In this document: piece by piece, positions 16,283 through 24,434 of the stretch | Layout of the letters: every line of letters starts with the position of its first letter | Position numbering within the stretch: the first letter of the stretch is position 1 | From: JBGPTF01 sp041490445 | GTDB lineage: Bacteria > Acidobacteriota > Terriglobia > Acidiferrales > UBA7541 | Assembly: GCA_041490445.1 (NCBI GenBank) | Contig: JBGPTF010000006.1 | Location: 124,001-188,000, forward strand | Direction: 5' to 3' | DNA: 64,000 nt | Made by a program: the position numbers and the translations under genes | The notes under the pieces: generated by a model | Seen by the model: the letters and a program-made list of their open reading frames with translations, nothing else | The model's database searches: none | Told to the model about the DNA's origin: nothing

Positions 16283-16683
16283 CGATGTCTCAGGCTCAAA
16301 AATATAAGCGCGGCCCCCCAAGTAAGCACGAGGGCACTGCTGAGGTCGCTCAGCGTCGCGCTGTAGATTCCCGCGCTTTCCAGTCCGTCGAAAACGAACG
16401 TGAGACTGACGGTCAGCAGAAAGGAAATGGCCGCCGCTTGCAGGTGGATGCGCCTTACCATTTCATCCAACTTGCGGATGTCCTTGACGAAGGCCACAAC
16501 AAAGAAAATCGCCAGAAGAGCCGGCAAGAGACCGAGCATTGGCTTGGCCGGAGAGTGCAGCTCCTCGTGCTTGAATATCCAATCCACCGTGAGCTGCGTT
16601 GCCAGTACGGCGATCCCCCAGAGGACAAATGGCCTCGTGAAAATGTTCGTCAAACGCGAACTCCAACTGCAATTCTCGGCCAT
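16279..16683 (-). CDS. Four-helix integral membrane protein of unknown function
   Basis: A 134-residue protein with about four transmembrane segments (roughly 16-36, 47-66, 82-100, 110-130) and a charged loop VKDIRKLDEMVRRIH in the middle. AGAGGTG sits eight bases before the ATG. It is the first gene of the operon with the glutaredoxin-like protein and XRE regulator; stop and next start overlap. I do not recognise the family. Confidence 0.65.
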   Translation of the reverse strand: MAENCSWSSRLTNIFTRPFVLWGIAVLATQLTVDWIFKHEELHSPAKPMLGLLPALLAIFFVVAFVKDIRKLDEMVRRIHLQAAAISFLLTVSLTFVFDGLESAGIYSATLSDLSSALVLTWGAALIFLSLRHR

Positions 16684-16708
16684 GCAGTAGCACCTCTGGA
16701 CAGATGAT

Positions 16709-16753
16709 GAATGTAAAGGTTCCTTGTCTGTATGTCAAGGCATATTTACATTC
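16709..16753 (-). promoter_or_regulatory. 45-bp nested inverted repeat, probable XRE operator
   Basis: Outer arms GAATGTAAA (16709-16717) and TTTACATTC (16745-16753) and inner arms CCTTG (16722-16726) and CAAGG (16736-16740) are both perfect and share one centre, with 4-base gaps on each side and a 9-base middle. It lies 26-70 bases upstream of the first start codon of the XRE operon. The double dyad looks like two stacked dimer sites. Binding by the operon's XRE protein is inferred. Confidence 0.65.
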
Positions 16754-16805
16754 GGTACTTCGCCTATAGCGGCATCCTTGCGACGTTCTTCTTATGAGAC
16801 GGCTG

Positions 16806-18053
16806 CTAATCGTCTTCCCGCGCCGGAAGAGAACCTCCGAGCTGCACTTTCGAAAACCCGAAGCGATCCCGCAAGCGATCGGCGGCGCGCGCCAGCCGCT
16901 CGAGCTTTTCGCGGCGTCCGGGATCGAGCAGGTCGAGCTGGCCCGAATCCGGGGCGGCAGAGAATGAAGACAACTCGACGCCGACCAGACGAACCAGCGC
17001 CTCACCGTCCCAGGCATTGGCAAAGAGCGTCTTGATGGTTGTAAGCACAACGCCGTCGAGATTCATCGGCTCGGCGAGCGACTTGCTTCGCGTGATTGTC
17101 TTGAAGTCCGCATACCGCAGCGTCAGCGAAATCGTCCGCGCGTAGAGGCCCGAATCGCGCAGGCGTTTGGCGGCCTTCTGCGAAAGATAGCTCAACGTGG
17201 ATTCCAGTAAATCGCGGTCGTGTGTGTCAGCACCGAAGGTTTGATTGTGCGAGATGGATTTCGGCTCGGCGTCCACGAAGAATTCGAAAGCGTCCTGCCC
17301 GCGCGCTTTGCGGTAGAGCGCCGCGCCCCATTGCCCGAACACCTCTTCGAGCCGTTCGAACGGAACTTCGGCGAGTTGACGCACGGTTTGGATCCCGAGC
17401 GAGTGCAGCGCCGCTTCGGTGACTTTGCCGATGCCCGGAATTTTTCGCACGGAAAGCGGCGCGAGAAATTCCTCTTCCGCGCCTGCGGGCACCCACACGA
17501 GGCCACGCGGCTTCGCCTGGTCGGAAGCCACTTTGGCGACCAGGCGTGAAGGCGCCAGCCCGGCCGAACAGGGCAGTTGCGTCGTCTCCCAGATTTCGCT
17601 AATCAGCTTGTGCGCGGCGGCGAGAGGCGGGCCGTGCAGCCGCTCGGTTCCCGCGAGGTCGAGATAGGCTTCGTCAATGGAAGCCATTTCGACGACCGGG
17701 GAATATTTCGAGAGGATGGCCGCGATGCGGTCGCTCCATTTGCCGTAACGATCGTGGCGCCCGTCGAGAAACACGGCGTGCGGGCAGAGCCGCGCGGCGG
17801 TGCGCAGCGGCATCGCGGAATGGATGCCGAATTTTCTCGCTTCGTAGCTGGCGGAGGAAATCACGCCGCGTTGATCCGCCTGCCCGCCTACAACGACCGG
17901 CTTGCCGCGCAGTTCCGGACGCGCAAGCAGCTCGACCGACACGAAGAACGCGTCCATGTCAACGTGGAGAATCGAGGCTGTGGGAGCGGCGGAAACTGGT
18001 GCTCCGGGAATGACCGGCTCGTGTTTGGCGCGAAATCGGGCGAGCTTTGGCAC
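16806..18053 (-). CDS. dinB: DNA polymerase IV (Y family, translesion synthesis)
   Basis: A 415-residue Y-family polymerase. Catalytic motifs are complete: HVDMDAFFVSVE near residue 30, SYEARKFGIHSAMPLRTA, and SIDEAYLDL with the second acidic pair. A helix-hairpin-helix (VRKIPGIGKVTEAALHSLG) follows, then the little-finger domain. QLDLL near the C-terminus fits the beta-clamp binding motif. It copies past damaged bases at the cost of fidelity. The N-terminus carries ~25 residues before the catalytic domain. No LexA box was identified upstream. Confidence 0.93.
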   Translation of the reverse strand: MPKLARFRAKHEPVIPGAPVSAAPTASILHVDMDAFFVSVELLARPELRGKPVVVGGQADQRGVISSASYEARKFGIHSAMPLRTAARLCPHAVFLDGRHDRYGKWSDRIAAILSKYSPVVEMASIDEAYLDLAGTERLHGPPLAAAHKLISEIWETTQLPCSAGLAPSRLVAKVASDQAKPRGLVWVPAGAEEEFLAPLSVRKIPGIGKVTEAALHSLGIQTVRQLAEVPFERLEEVFGQWGAALYRKARGQDAFEFFVDAEPKSISHNQTFGADTHDRDLLESTLSYLSQKAAKRLRDSGLYARTISLTLRYADFKTITRSKSLAEPMNLDGVVLTTIKTLFANAWDGEALVRLVGVELSSFSAAPDSGQLDLLDPGRREKLERLARAADRLRDRFGFSKVQLGGSLPAREDD

Positions 18054-18125
18054 GGTTCACCAGTGCCGATACTTTACAACGATTCCGGTGGCCGCCCCCT
18101 GCTTCGTGTCGCTGCGCCTGAGCGG

Positions 18126-19031
18126 CTACTTTCTTTCGGCGGAGATGACGCGCGGAATTCGAGCGAGATCGTAAGTCACCGAGATTTGCGTCCACACGGG
18201 ACGCGCGTCGAAAAGCGCGCGGACATGCTCCCCTGCATCGTAGCCCAGCTCGAGAACGACCGCGCCCCTGGGAGCAAGCAGCCTGGCGGCCTGCTCGATC
18301 AGCGGCGCGTAAATCTCGATGCCGCTTTCGCCGGAATACAGCGCCGCCGCCGGTTCATGGTCGCGCACTTCGCGTGGCAGGCCCGCGGCTTCGCTGCGTC
18401 CGACATAGGGCGGGTTGCTGACGATCAAATCGAATGGGGCACCCTGCGAATCCGGCCAGGCGGTCAAGAATGCGTCGAGCAGATTCCCCTCGATGAGCTC
18501 GATGCGATCCGAGACGCCGTGCCGCGCCGCGTTGCGCCGCGCCACCTCGAGCGCCGGAGCGGAAATGTCGGTCGCATACACGACGGCATCGGGGAACTCG
18601 CGGGCTAGCGCCACGGCGATGCACCCCGAGCCGGTGCCCACGTCCGCAAGACGCAAGGGGTGGCTGCGCTTTTCCTGGCCGATGCGCTCGAGCGCCACTT
18701 CGACAACGTGCTCCGTTTCCGGCCGCGGGATCAACACCGCTGGCGTGACTTCGAATTCGAGCCCCCAGAATTCCTGTTTGCCGGTGAGGTATTGCGTGGG
18801 CACGCCTTCCATCCGCTGCGCGACCAATGCGAAATATCCGGCCGCGGCGGAAGCGTCGAGCCATTCCTCGGGATGGGCGTAGATCCACGCGCGGTCGCGG
18901 CCGAGCGTGTGCATGAGAAGCAGTTCCGCCGCGAGCGTGTGCGAAGGCACGCCGGCGCCGCACAGCCTCGCCATCGCCTCTTTGAGCGCCGCGCGGATGT
19001 CCATCGCTCGCTGCTGTTTCGTCACCGCCAT
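18126..19031 (-). CDS. prmC: Release factor glutamine methyltransferase PrmC
   Basis: A 301-residue SAM-dependent methyltransferase that methylates the Gln of the GGQ motif in release factors. The helical N-terminal domain (HTLAAELLLMHTLGRDRAWIY) is followed by VLIPRPETEHVVE, the SAM loop DVGTGSGCIA and the catalytic NPPY in IVSNPPYVGR. It lies directly downstream of prfA in the same direction, the classic pairing of enzyme and substrate gene. Confidence 0.94.
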   Translation of the reverse strand: MAVTKQQRAMDIRAALKEAMARLCGAGVPSHTLAAELLLMHTLGRDRAWIYAHPEEWLDASAAAGYFALVAQRMEGVPTQYLTGKQEFWGLEFEVTPAVLIPRPETEHVVEVALERIGQEKRSHPLRLADVGTGSGCIAVALAREFPDAVVYATDISAPALEVARRNAARHGVSDRIELIEGNLLDAFLTAWPDSQGAPFDLIVSNPPYVGRSEAAGLPREVRDHEPAAALYSGESGIEIYAPLIEQAARLLAPRGAVVLELGYDAGEHVRALFDARPVWTQISVTYDLARIPRVISAERK

Positions 19032-19056
19032 TCCCAGTTCCGCGAATGCCCAGCTC

Positions 19057-20148
19057 TCAGGCTTCGATCAGCTCCTGTTTCAAACGCTCCGCTTCGTAAT
19101 GCGTGGTCAGCGCATCGACGAGCGGCGCGAGGCGGCCATCCATCACTTCGGTCAGCCGGTGGAGCGTCACGCCGATGCGGTGATCCGTCACGCGGTTTTG
19201 CGGGAAATTGTAGGTGCGGATTTTTTCGGAGCGGTCGCCGGTCTTGATCTGGCCGCGGCGCTCGGCGGCAATCTGCTGGTGCTGCTTCTCGCGCTCCACT
19301 TCGTAGAGCCGCGCGCGCAGAACGCGCATGGCCTTCGACTTGTTTTTGATCTGCGACTTCTCGTCCTGGCAGGAAACGACCAGGCCCGTGGGGATGTGCG
19401 TGATGCGCACCGCCGAATAGGTGGTGTTCACCGATTGCCCGCCGGGGCCGGACGAGCAGAACGTATCAATGCGAATATCCTTCGGATCGACCTTGATGTC
19501 GATGTCGTCCGCTTCGGGGAGCACCGCCACGGTCGCCGCGGAAGTGTGAATGCGACCCTGCTGTTCGGTGGCCGGCACGCGCTGCACCCGATGGACGCCG
19601 CTCTCATACTTCAGCTTCGAGTACACCTTCTGCCCCTGAATCGCAGCGACAATTTCCTTCATCCCGCCGATCGAGGAGGCCGAGCTGTCGAGCACTTCGA
19701 CGCGCCAGCCCTGCGATTCGGCGTAGCGCGAGTACATGCGAAACAGCTCGCCGGCAAAGAGCGAGGCTTCATCGCCGCCGGTGCCGGCGCGAATCTCGAG
19801 GATGACGTTTTTCTCGTCGGTCGGGTCCCGCGGCAGCAGCAGCAGCTTCAATTCCTGCTCGACCTGCGTCTTGCGCTGCTCGAGCAGGTGCTGCTCGTCG
19901 TGCGCGAGCTGCTTCATTTCCGCGTCGTCGGCTTCGATCAGCAATTGTTTCGCGCCCTGAAGGCCTTTCTCGATTTCCTTCCACTCGCGGTACTTCGCCA
20001 CCACTTCGGCAAGCTCCGCGTGCGTCCGGGCGAGCTTCTGAAAGCGCGCCGAATCCGACTGTACTTCGGGCGAGGAGAGCTGCTGCGTCAGTTCTTCGTA
20101 GCGGCTCTCAATCTGATCGAGCTTTTCATACAGCGTTAAATTTGCCAT
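19057..20148 (-). CDS. prfA: Peptide chain release factor 1
   Basis: A 363-residue class I release factor. The peptide anticodon region contains PAT in RVPATEQQGRIHTSAAT, which identifies RF1 (UAA/UAG) rather than RF2. The catalytic GGQ is in SSGPGGQSVNTTYSAVR. The start MANLTLYEKL (complement of 20146-20148) matches the family; an in-frame ATG nine codons upstream is less likely. prmC follows after 25 bases and probably shares the transcript. Confidence 0.95.
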   Translation of the reverse strand: MANLTLYEKLDQIESRYEELTQQLSSPEVQSDSARFQKLARTHAELAEVVAKYREWKEIEKGLQGAKQLLIEADDAEMKQLAHDEQHLLEQRKTQVEQELKLLLLPRDPTDEKNVILEIRAGTGGDEASLFAGELFRMYSRYAESQGWRVEVLDSSASSIGGMKEIVAAIQGQKVYSKLKYESGVHRVQRVPATEQQGRIHTSAATVAVLPEADDIDIKVDPKDIRIDTFCSSGPGGQSVNTTYSAVRITHIPTGLVVSCQDEKSQIKNKSKAMRVLRARLYEVEREKQHQQIAAERRGQIKTGDRSEKIRTYNFPQNRVTDHRIGVTLHRLTEVMDGRLAPLVDALTTHYEAERLKQELIEA

Positions 20149-20358
20149 GGCGTCACACCCATTACCGGCATGCAAAATTCAAATTCGGGGATCGGGACAG
20201 ACAACGGTGCGGGCCCTGCAACGCAAGGCTCAGGAGGGGCGCGCTAATAGAATGCGGCAAACATCACGAAACGATTTTATCATGGATAGGGCGAAACAGC
20301 GACGGAGTCAAATCAGCCGCGGCGAGTGGTAATGTCCTAATCTGTCCTGAGGGACGGG

Positions 20359-20532
20359 TCAGTCCTGCCTTCTCTTCATGCCGCGACGAAGACCCATCGC
20401 ATAAGCGAACAAGACAATGAAAACAAGGGCTCCCAACCCGTATGCAGGGTAGTGTCGGGCCAAGTCGCCGGCTGCTGCCACCACCAGCACGAGCCCGACA
20501 TTAATCAAAATGTCAGACTTGCGGAAGTCCAT
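20359..20532 (-). CDS. Small two-helix membrane protein (57 residues)
   Basis: A short frame starting MDFRKSDILINVG has two hydrophobic stretches, ILINVGLVLVVAAAG and YGLGALVFIVLFAYAMGL, and a strongly basic end (LRRGMKRRQD), consistent with a hairpin whose C-terminus stays in the cytoplasm. The ribosome-binding site is weak (GGGAG about 19 bases upstream). It fills most of an otherwise empty region between prfA and the Rieske gene. Membrane-protein-like composition makes it credible, but no family is recognised. Confidence 0.5.
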   Translation of the reverse strand: MDFRKSDILINVGLVLVVAAAGDLARHYPAYGLGALVFIVLFAYAMGLRRGMKRRQD

Positions 20533-20698
20533 TTCGGATGCCGGAAACTAACTCCCACAGTCCAGCAAGTCAAGAACAATGTGGCGTTTGTCGGCGGCCC
20601 TGCCTCTCCAGGCCGCGCCAGCCATCGGAGAGTAAATTAGGACTCTACGCTGCTAATTGTGTGTGCATCCTTCCTGTAATACGATACGCGCACCGAGA

Positions 20699-21814
20699 AT
20701 GAGTGAAGTCAGCTCCATGGCGTTGCAGGCAACGGTTCCGCAAGAGACCGCGGATGCGGGCTTCCTCTGGGGCTTCTGGTATCCGGCGCTGCGCAGCGAA
20801 GAGATTCGCGGCCGCGCTCTGGCCAAGGCGACGCTGCTCGAAGCGCCCCTGGTGCTGGGCCGGGACGCCCAGGGCCGCGCGTTTGCGCTGCGCGACAGTT
20901 GCCCGCATCGCGGCATTCCTCTCTCGTACGGGCGCTGCGACGGCGCGGTCGTCGAGTGCTGCTACCACGGCTGGAAGTTCGATCCGCACACGGGGCGATG
21001 TCTCGAGATTCCGTCACTGACCGAGAACTCGAAGCTCCGGGTGGACCGCATTTTTGCCGGCAGCTTTCCCTGCGAGGAACGCGACGGCTACGTCTGGGTC
21101 TTCATGAACGATCCGGCGGGGCGGGCCATGTCCCCGGGGCCGGCGCCGGCTGACCCCGAGCTGCCCAAGTTCGGCCCGCACTGGCGCATGACGCATCTGT
21201 GGGCCGAGTTGCCCTGCCACGTGGACCACGGCATCATCGGGCTGATGGACCCGGCGCACGGCCCGTTTGTGCATCAATCGTGGTGGTGGCGCACCCGGCA
21301 GAGCATCCGCGAAAAGGCAAAGAACTTCGAGCCGATCCCCAACGGCTTCCGCATGAGCGCGCACGAGCCTTCGGCGAACAGCGCGCCCTACAAGCTGCTG
21401 CGGGTTTACGGCGAGCCAATCACGACGACGATTGATTTTGTCCTGCCCAACATGCGCTTCGAGCAGATCCGGTGCGGCCGCTACTGGTTTTCGAGCCGGG
21501 CCACGGTCACGCCCGTTCGCCGGGATCTCTGCCGGATCGATGTGGTCGCCGCCTGGAACCTGTTTCGCTGGGTGCCGTTTGTCACGCCCATTTTCCGCGC
21601 CTTTGCGCAGCGCTTTGTCGGGCAGGACCAGCAGACCATGATCAAACAAGCCGAAGGCTTGAAGCACAATCCCAATCTGATGCTGATTGATGACGCCGAC
21701 CGTCCGGCCAAGTGGTACTTCCAACTGAAGGCAGCCTGCCTCGAATCGCAGAGGACCGGCGCTCCGCTGCTCCACCCCCTGAGCGGCCCGGTGACACTGC
21801 GCTGGCGGAGTTAG
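20699..21814 (+). CDS. Rieske [2Fe-2S] non-heme iron oxygenase, alpha-subunit type
   Basis: A 371-residue protein. The Rieske cluster ligands are Cys68 and His70 in SCPHRG and Cys87 and His90 in CCYHGW. The C-terminal catalytic domain has a mononuclear iron motif region (ELPCHVDHGIIGLMDPAH) with the expected His and Asp residues. Such enzymes hydroxylate or demethylate aromatic, sterol-like or chlorophyll-like substrates using a separate reductase, which is not encoded nearby. ATG at 20699 was chosen because the Rieske domain begins soon after; an upstream ATG adds 14 residues. Confidence 0.87.
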   Translation: MSEVSSMALQATVPQETADAGFLWGFWYPALRSEEIRGRALAKATLLEAPLVLGRDAQGRAFALRDSCPHRGIPLSYGRCDGAVVECCYHGWKFDPHTGRCLEIPSLTENSKLRVDRIFAGSFPCEERDGYVWVFMNDPAGRAMSPGPAPADPELPKFGPHWRMTHLWAELPCHVDHGIIGLMDPAHGPFVHQSWWWRTRQSIREKAKNFEPIPNGFRMSAHEPSANSAPYKLLRVYGEPITTTIDFVLPNMRFEQIRCGRYWFSSRATVTPVRRDLCRIDVVAAWNLFRWVPFVTPIFRAFAQRFVGQDQQTMIKQAEGLKHNPNLMLIDDADRPAKWYFQLKAACLESQRTGAPLLHPLSGPVTLRWRS

Positions 21815-21855
21815 TCTCGCGCAATTTCCCGAGGTCGAATTCGAGGACCAGACAG

Positions 21856-22347
21856 CTATTTGGATTCAGTGGGAGTTTCCCATTGTTGCGTGAAGGCGCG
21901 ATGGATGCGGTACAGGACAAACGCCGTGGCCGCGCCCGCGGGAATCGCGAGCCAGAGACCGGCACTCAACACGATCCATGGGCCGTACGCCAACAACGAG
22001 AGCCAGCGCGGCGCGGGCTGGGCAGGCCACGTCGCGTGCCTCCACCAGGCGCCGAGCGCACCGATCAAGAATGGCTGTAGAATCGCACCGGCCAATGCCC
22101 ACTGCCAGCCCTGTTCCCAGTGCGCGAGCGTCATCAGCCTTCGGAGCAGAAATGCTCCCACCAGCGCCGCGATGGCGCCAAGGAGCAAGCCATAGAAATA
22201 GAAAAAAGTCAGGCCGACCGCGCCGGTTGGTGTGACGAGCTGTACGGGCTTGTTTCCCAAGTCCTTCAGCCAAACAGCCGCACTTATGAAGAAGCAGCCG
22301 CAGATCCACGCCGCGAGGTAGTAAGCCAGGCTGCCGCGCCGCGTCAT
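21856..22347 (-). CDS. Integral membrane protein of unknown function
   Basis: A 163-residue protein with four hydrophobic segments (SLAYYLAAWICGCFFISAAV, a segment at TFFYFYGLLLGAIAALVG, one at WQWALAGAILQPFLIGALG, and one near WIVLSAGLWLAIPAGAATA). The ATG overlaps the stop codon of the thyX gene (ATGA), so it is translated with it. Nothing suggests a catalytic role. Confidence 0.65.
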   Translation of the reverse strand: MTRRGSLAYYLAAWICGCFFISAAVWLKDLGNKPVQLVTPTGAVGLTFFYFYGLLLGAIAALVGAFLLRRLMTLAHWEQGWQWALAGAILQPFLIGALGAWWRHATWPAQPAPRWLSLLAYGPWIVLSAGLWLAIPAGAATAFVLYRIHRAFTQQWETPTESK

Positions 22348-23918
22348 ATCTTTCGCTTGATGTTGGGAAACGATTGCCAGACCTTGATGCCGCAAAAATG
22401 CGAACCTTCGGTGCAAATGGGCGTGGCGACGCCGGCGCGGAGATAGCACGGGGGGCCGATGTAGCGGCCAAGCTCGGGATGCATGGCGAGCACTTGTTCG
22501 ACCTCTTCCATCGAGGCCTGGTAAATCTCCTCCTGCGCGTTGAAGCAGGTGCGCATCGTCCACTTATGGAGGAGATGCAGCAAGGAACCGGATTCGACCA
22601 GGCGAATTGCCTTCGAATTCGGCAGCAGGTACAACGCGAATTCGCGCGGCACGCCGCGGTCGAGCAGTTCGTTCTTCGCGGCCCAGGCTTCGGCGATCGC
22701 CCGCTCGTAGACTTCGCGGGCGCGCGGGTTCGCGGCAATCAGCATCGGCAAGATAGCGTCGGGCGCGCGCGTGTCCGTCAGCACGAGCAGCGGGCGCGAA
22801 CCGGGCACCATGCGATGGCGCTGGTCCTGACTATCGGCCGTGTGGCTGATTTTTTTCGCGAACGTGAAGTGCGCGTGCTGCAGCGCGCGCATCATCGGCG
22901 CGTGGACGCCGATGTTCAGCGTCTCCATGCGATACGGGTTTCGCGCGGGATTAAGCAGCCGGTCGATCGCTTCGGCATCGGGACACTCGCCGGCAGTCAG
23001 CCCAACGACAGCGCGAAACGCTTCCGCCATCACGGCCAGCGCTCGCGGAGAAGCGTCCATCAATTTCGACGTGCGTCCGCCGAGCCGAGCGTCGAATTCC
23101 CGAGCAAACGCTTCTCCATCGTTCCGCGTTTGCTGCCATTCCGGCAGTTCATCGAGCGGCTCAGCGGGAAAGCGGTCGAAGAACTGCGGGTCTACTTCTC
23201 GCACCCGCTCGACCATGGCCTGGATGACGAGGCGGGCCTCGGTCGGCGTGTCCGAGGCCGACTGCATCCGCCACAGCCGGTGCAGCACAATGCCGGAGAG
23301 CGTGTGGACCATGGTGGTGAACGCGGCGACGGGCAGGACGTAGCGCGCCACTTCGATGGCGCGCTTCTCCGCTTGCCGCTCGACTTTTTGCACCCGCTTC
23401 GGGTGCGACATCAAACTGATGTGCCAGATGTCGCCGAGGATTTCACTGGTCTGCGGAAGCAGGAGCTGGGTTAACTCACGATAGGAATCCCACGCGCGCG
23501 CGATGGCGCGCTCGTAGATCGCGCGTTCGGCAGGACCGAACTGCGGGCCCGCGGGCGGGACGTAGGCCTGCGCGCGGTCCAGACGCACATAACGCTGGCT
23601 CTGCTGCTCCGAGTTATAGAACGGGTGCGCGTGCAGGAACGACCAGACGAATTGCCGGCTGACGTTTTCGAGGCCGAATTCGAAATGCGCGTGCTGATAA
23701 ACGGTGTGATGGCCGCCGTAGAACGTGGCCGCGCCGATGTTCACGCGCTGCTTGTCCGTGATTTCATCCGGCTGGATGATTCGCGGGGAATAACAGGTGC
23801 GCGCGGCCGCAATCGCCGAGTCGTAGGGATGCGCGAAGGAATTTCGCAGGTTGACGCGCGGCGCCGCGGTCTCGACGGCTCCTCCTGCGTTAGCGCCCGT
23901 GGTCGGCTGCGTGGCCAT
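22344..23918 (-). CDS. thyX: Double-domain FAD-dependent thymidylate synthase (ThyX)
   Basis: A 524-residue protein made of two ThyX-like halves, each about the size of a normal ThyX (~220-250 residues). The first half has the helical pattern FGGHHTVYQHAHFEF-like YGGHHTVYQHAHFEFGLE, then WSFLHAHPFYNSEQQSQRY; the second has GVHAPMMRALQHAHFTFA and QRHRMVPGSRP, closest to the ThyX signature RHRxxSxxxxSxR. ThyX makes dTMP from dUMP using methylene-tetrahydrofolate and FAD. Neither half keeps the full signature, so the active site may be shared or one half may be structural. No thyA is seen here. Confidence 0.82.
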   Translation of the reverse strand: MATQPTTGANAGGAVETAAPRVNLRNSFAHPYDSAIAAARTCYSPRIIQPDEITDKQRVNIGAATFYGGHHTVYQHAHFEFGLENVSRQFVWSFLHAHPFYNSEQQSQRYVRLDRAQAYVPPAGPQFGPAERAIYERAIARAWDSYRELTQLLLPQTSEILGDIWHISLMSHPKRVQKVERQAEKRAIEVARYVLPVAAFTTMVHTLSGIVLHRLWRMQSASDTPTEARLVIQAMVERVREVDPQFFDRFPAEPLDELPEWQQTRNDGEAFAREFDARLGGRTSKLMDASPRALAVMAEAFRAVVGLTAGECPDAEAIDRLLNPARNPYRMETLNIGVHAPMMRALQHAHFTFAKKISHTADSQDQRHRMVPGSRPLLVLTDTRAPDAILPMLIAANPRAREVYERAIAEAWAAKNELLDRGVPREFALYLLPNSKAIRLVESGSLLHLLHKWTMRTCFNAQEEIYQASMEEVEQVLAMHPELGRYIGPPCYLRAGVATPICTEGSHFCGIKVWQSFPNIKRKI

Positions 23919-24044
23919 TCTCGCCGGGCATTCTACACTGTCGCCGTCAGACAAGGAATCAGCCACAGAGACACGGAGCCGCGGCGATAGAAGTGGAGAC
24001 GAGCAAAGACGACCTGATTACTCCGGGGAGAGGCTCCAGAAACC

Positions 24045-24263
24045 CTATTTCTTCGGGGCTTTGTCCGCGTATTTCTTCTGGAAGCGCTCGACGCGGCCGG
24101 CTGTGTCCACCAGCTTCTGCTTTCCGGTGAAGAACGGATGGCAACTGGAGCAGATTTCGACGCGGAGCATTTCGCCTTTGATGGTCGAGCGAGTCTTGAA
24201 CGTGTGCCCGCAGGCGCAATGCACCAGCACTTCGTGGTAGTCGGGATGGATGCCTTCTTTCAT
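24045..24263 (-). CDS. rpmE: 50S ribosomal protein L31, zinc-binding form
   Basis: A 72-residue protein beginning MKEGIHPDYHEV. Zinc ligands Cys16, Cys18, Cys38 and Cys41 (HCACGH and EICSSCHPF) identify the C+ type, which can serve as a zinc store. FTGKQKLVDTAGRVERF is the conserved core near the C-terminus. The gene is on the same strand as thyX, about 120 bases before it. Confidence 0.95.
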   Translation of the reverse strand: MKEGIHPDYHEVLVHCACGHTFKTRSTIKGEMLRVEICSSCHPFFTGKQKLVDTAGRVERFQKKYADKAPKK

Positions 24264-24434
24264 TCGAGTGGCTCCGGTTCAGGCCGGTCTGCGCGGTTTT
24301 CTTCAGCGTGCGGGTACTCAGCCGCGTCGCTAGGCCCGAAAGAAACGCTAATCATACGCGAATCCTCGCAATTTTCCAAACCAAGAGAAGGTGAGAATTC
24401 TCAGGATTCCGCCGGGCCAGAGCCTGCGAGAGTG

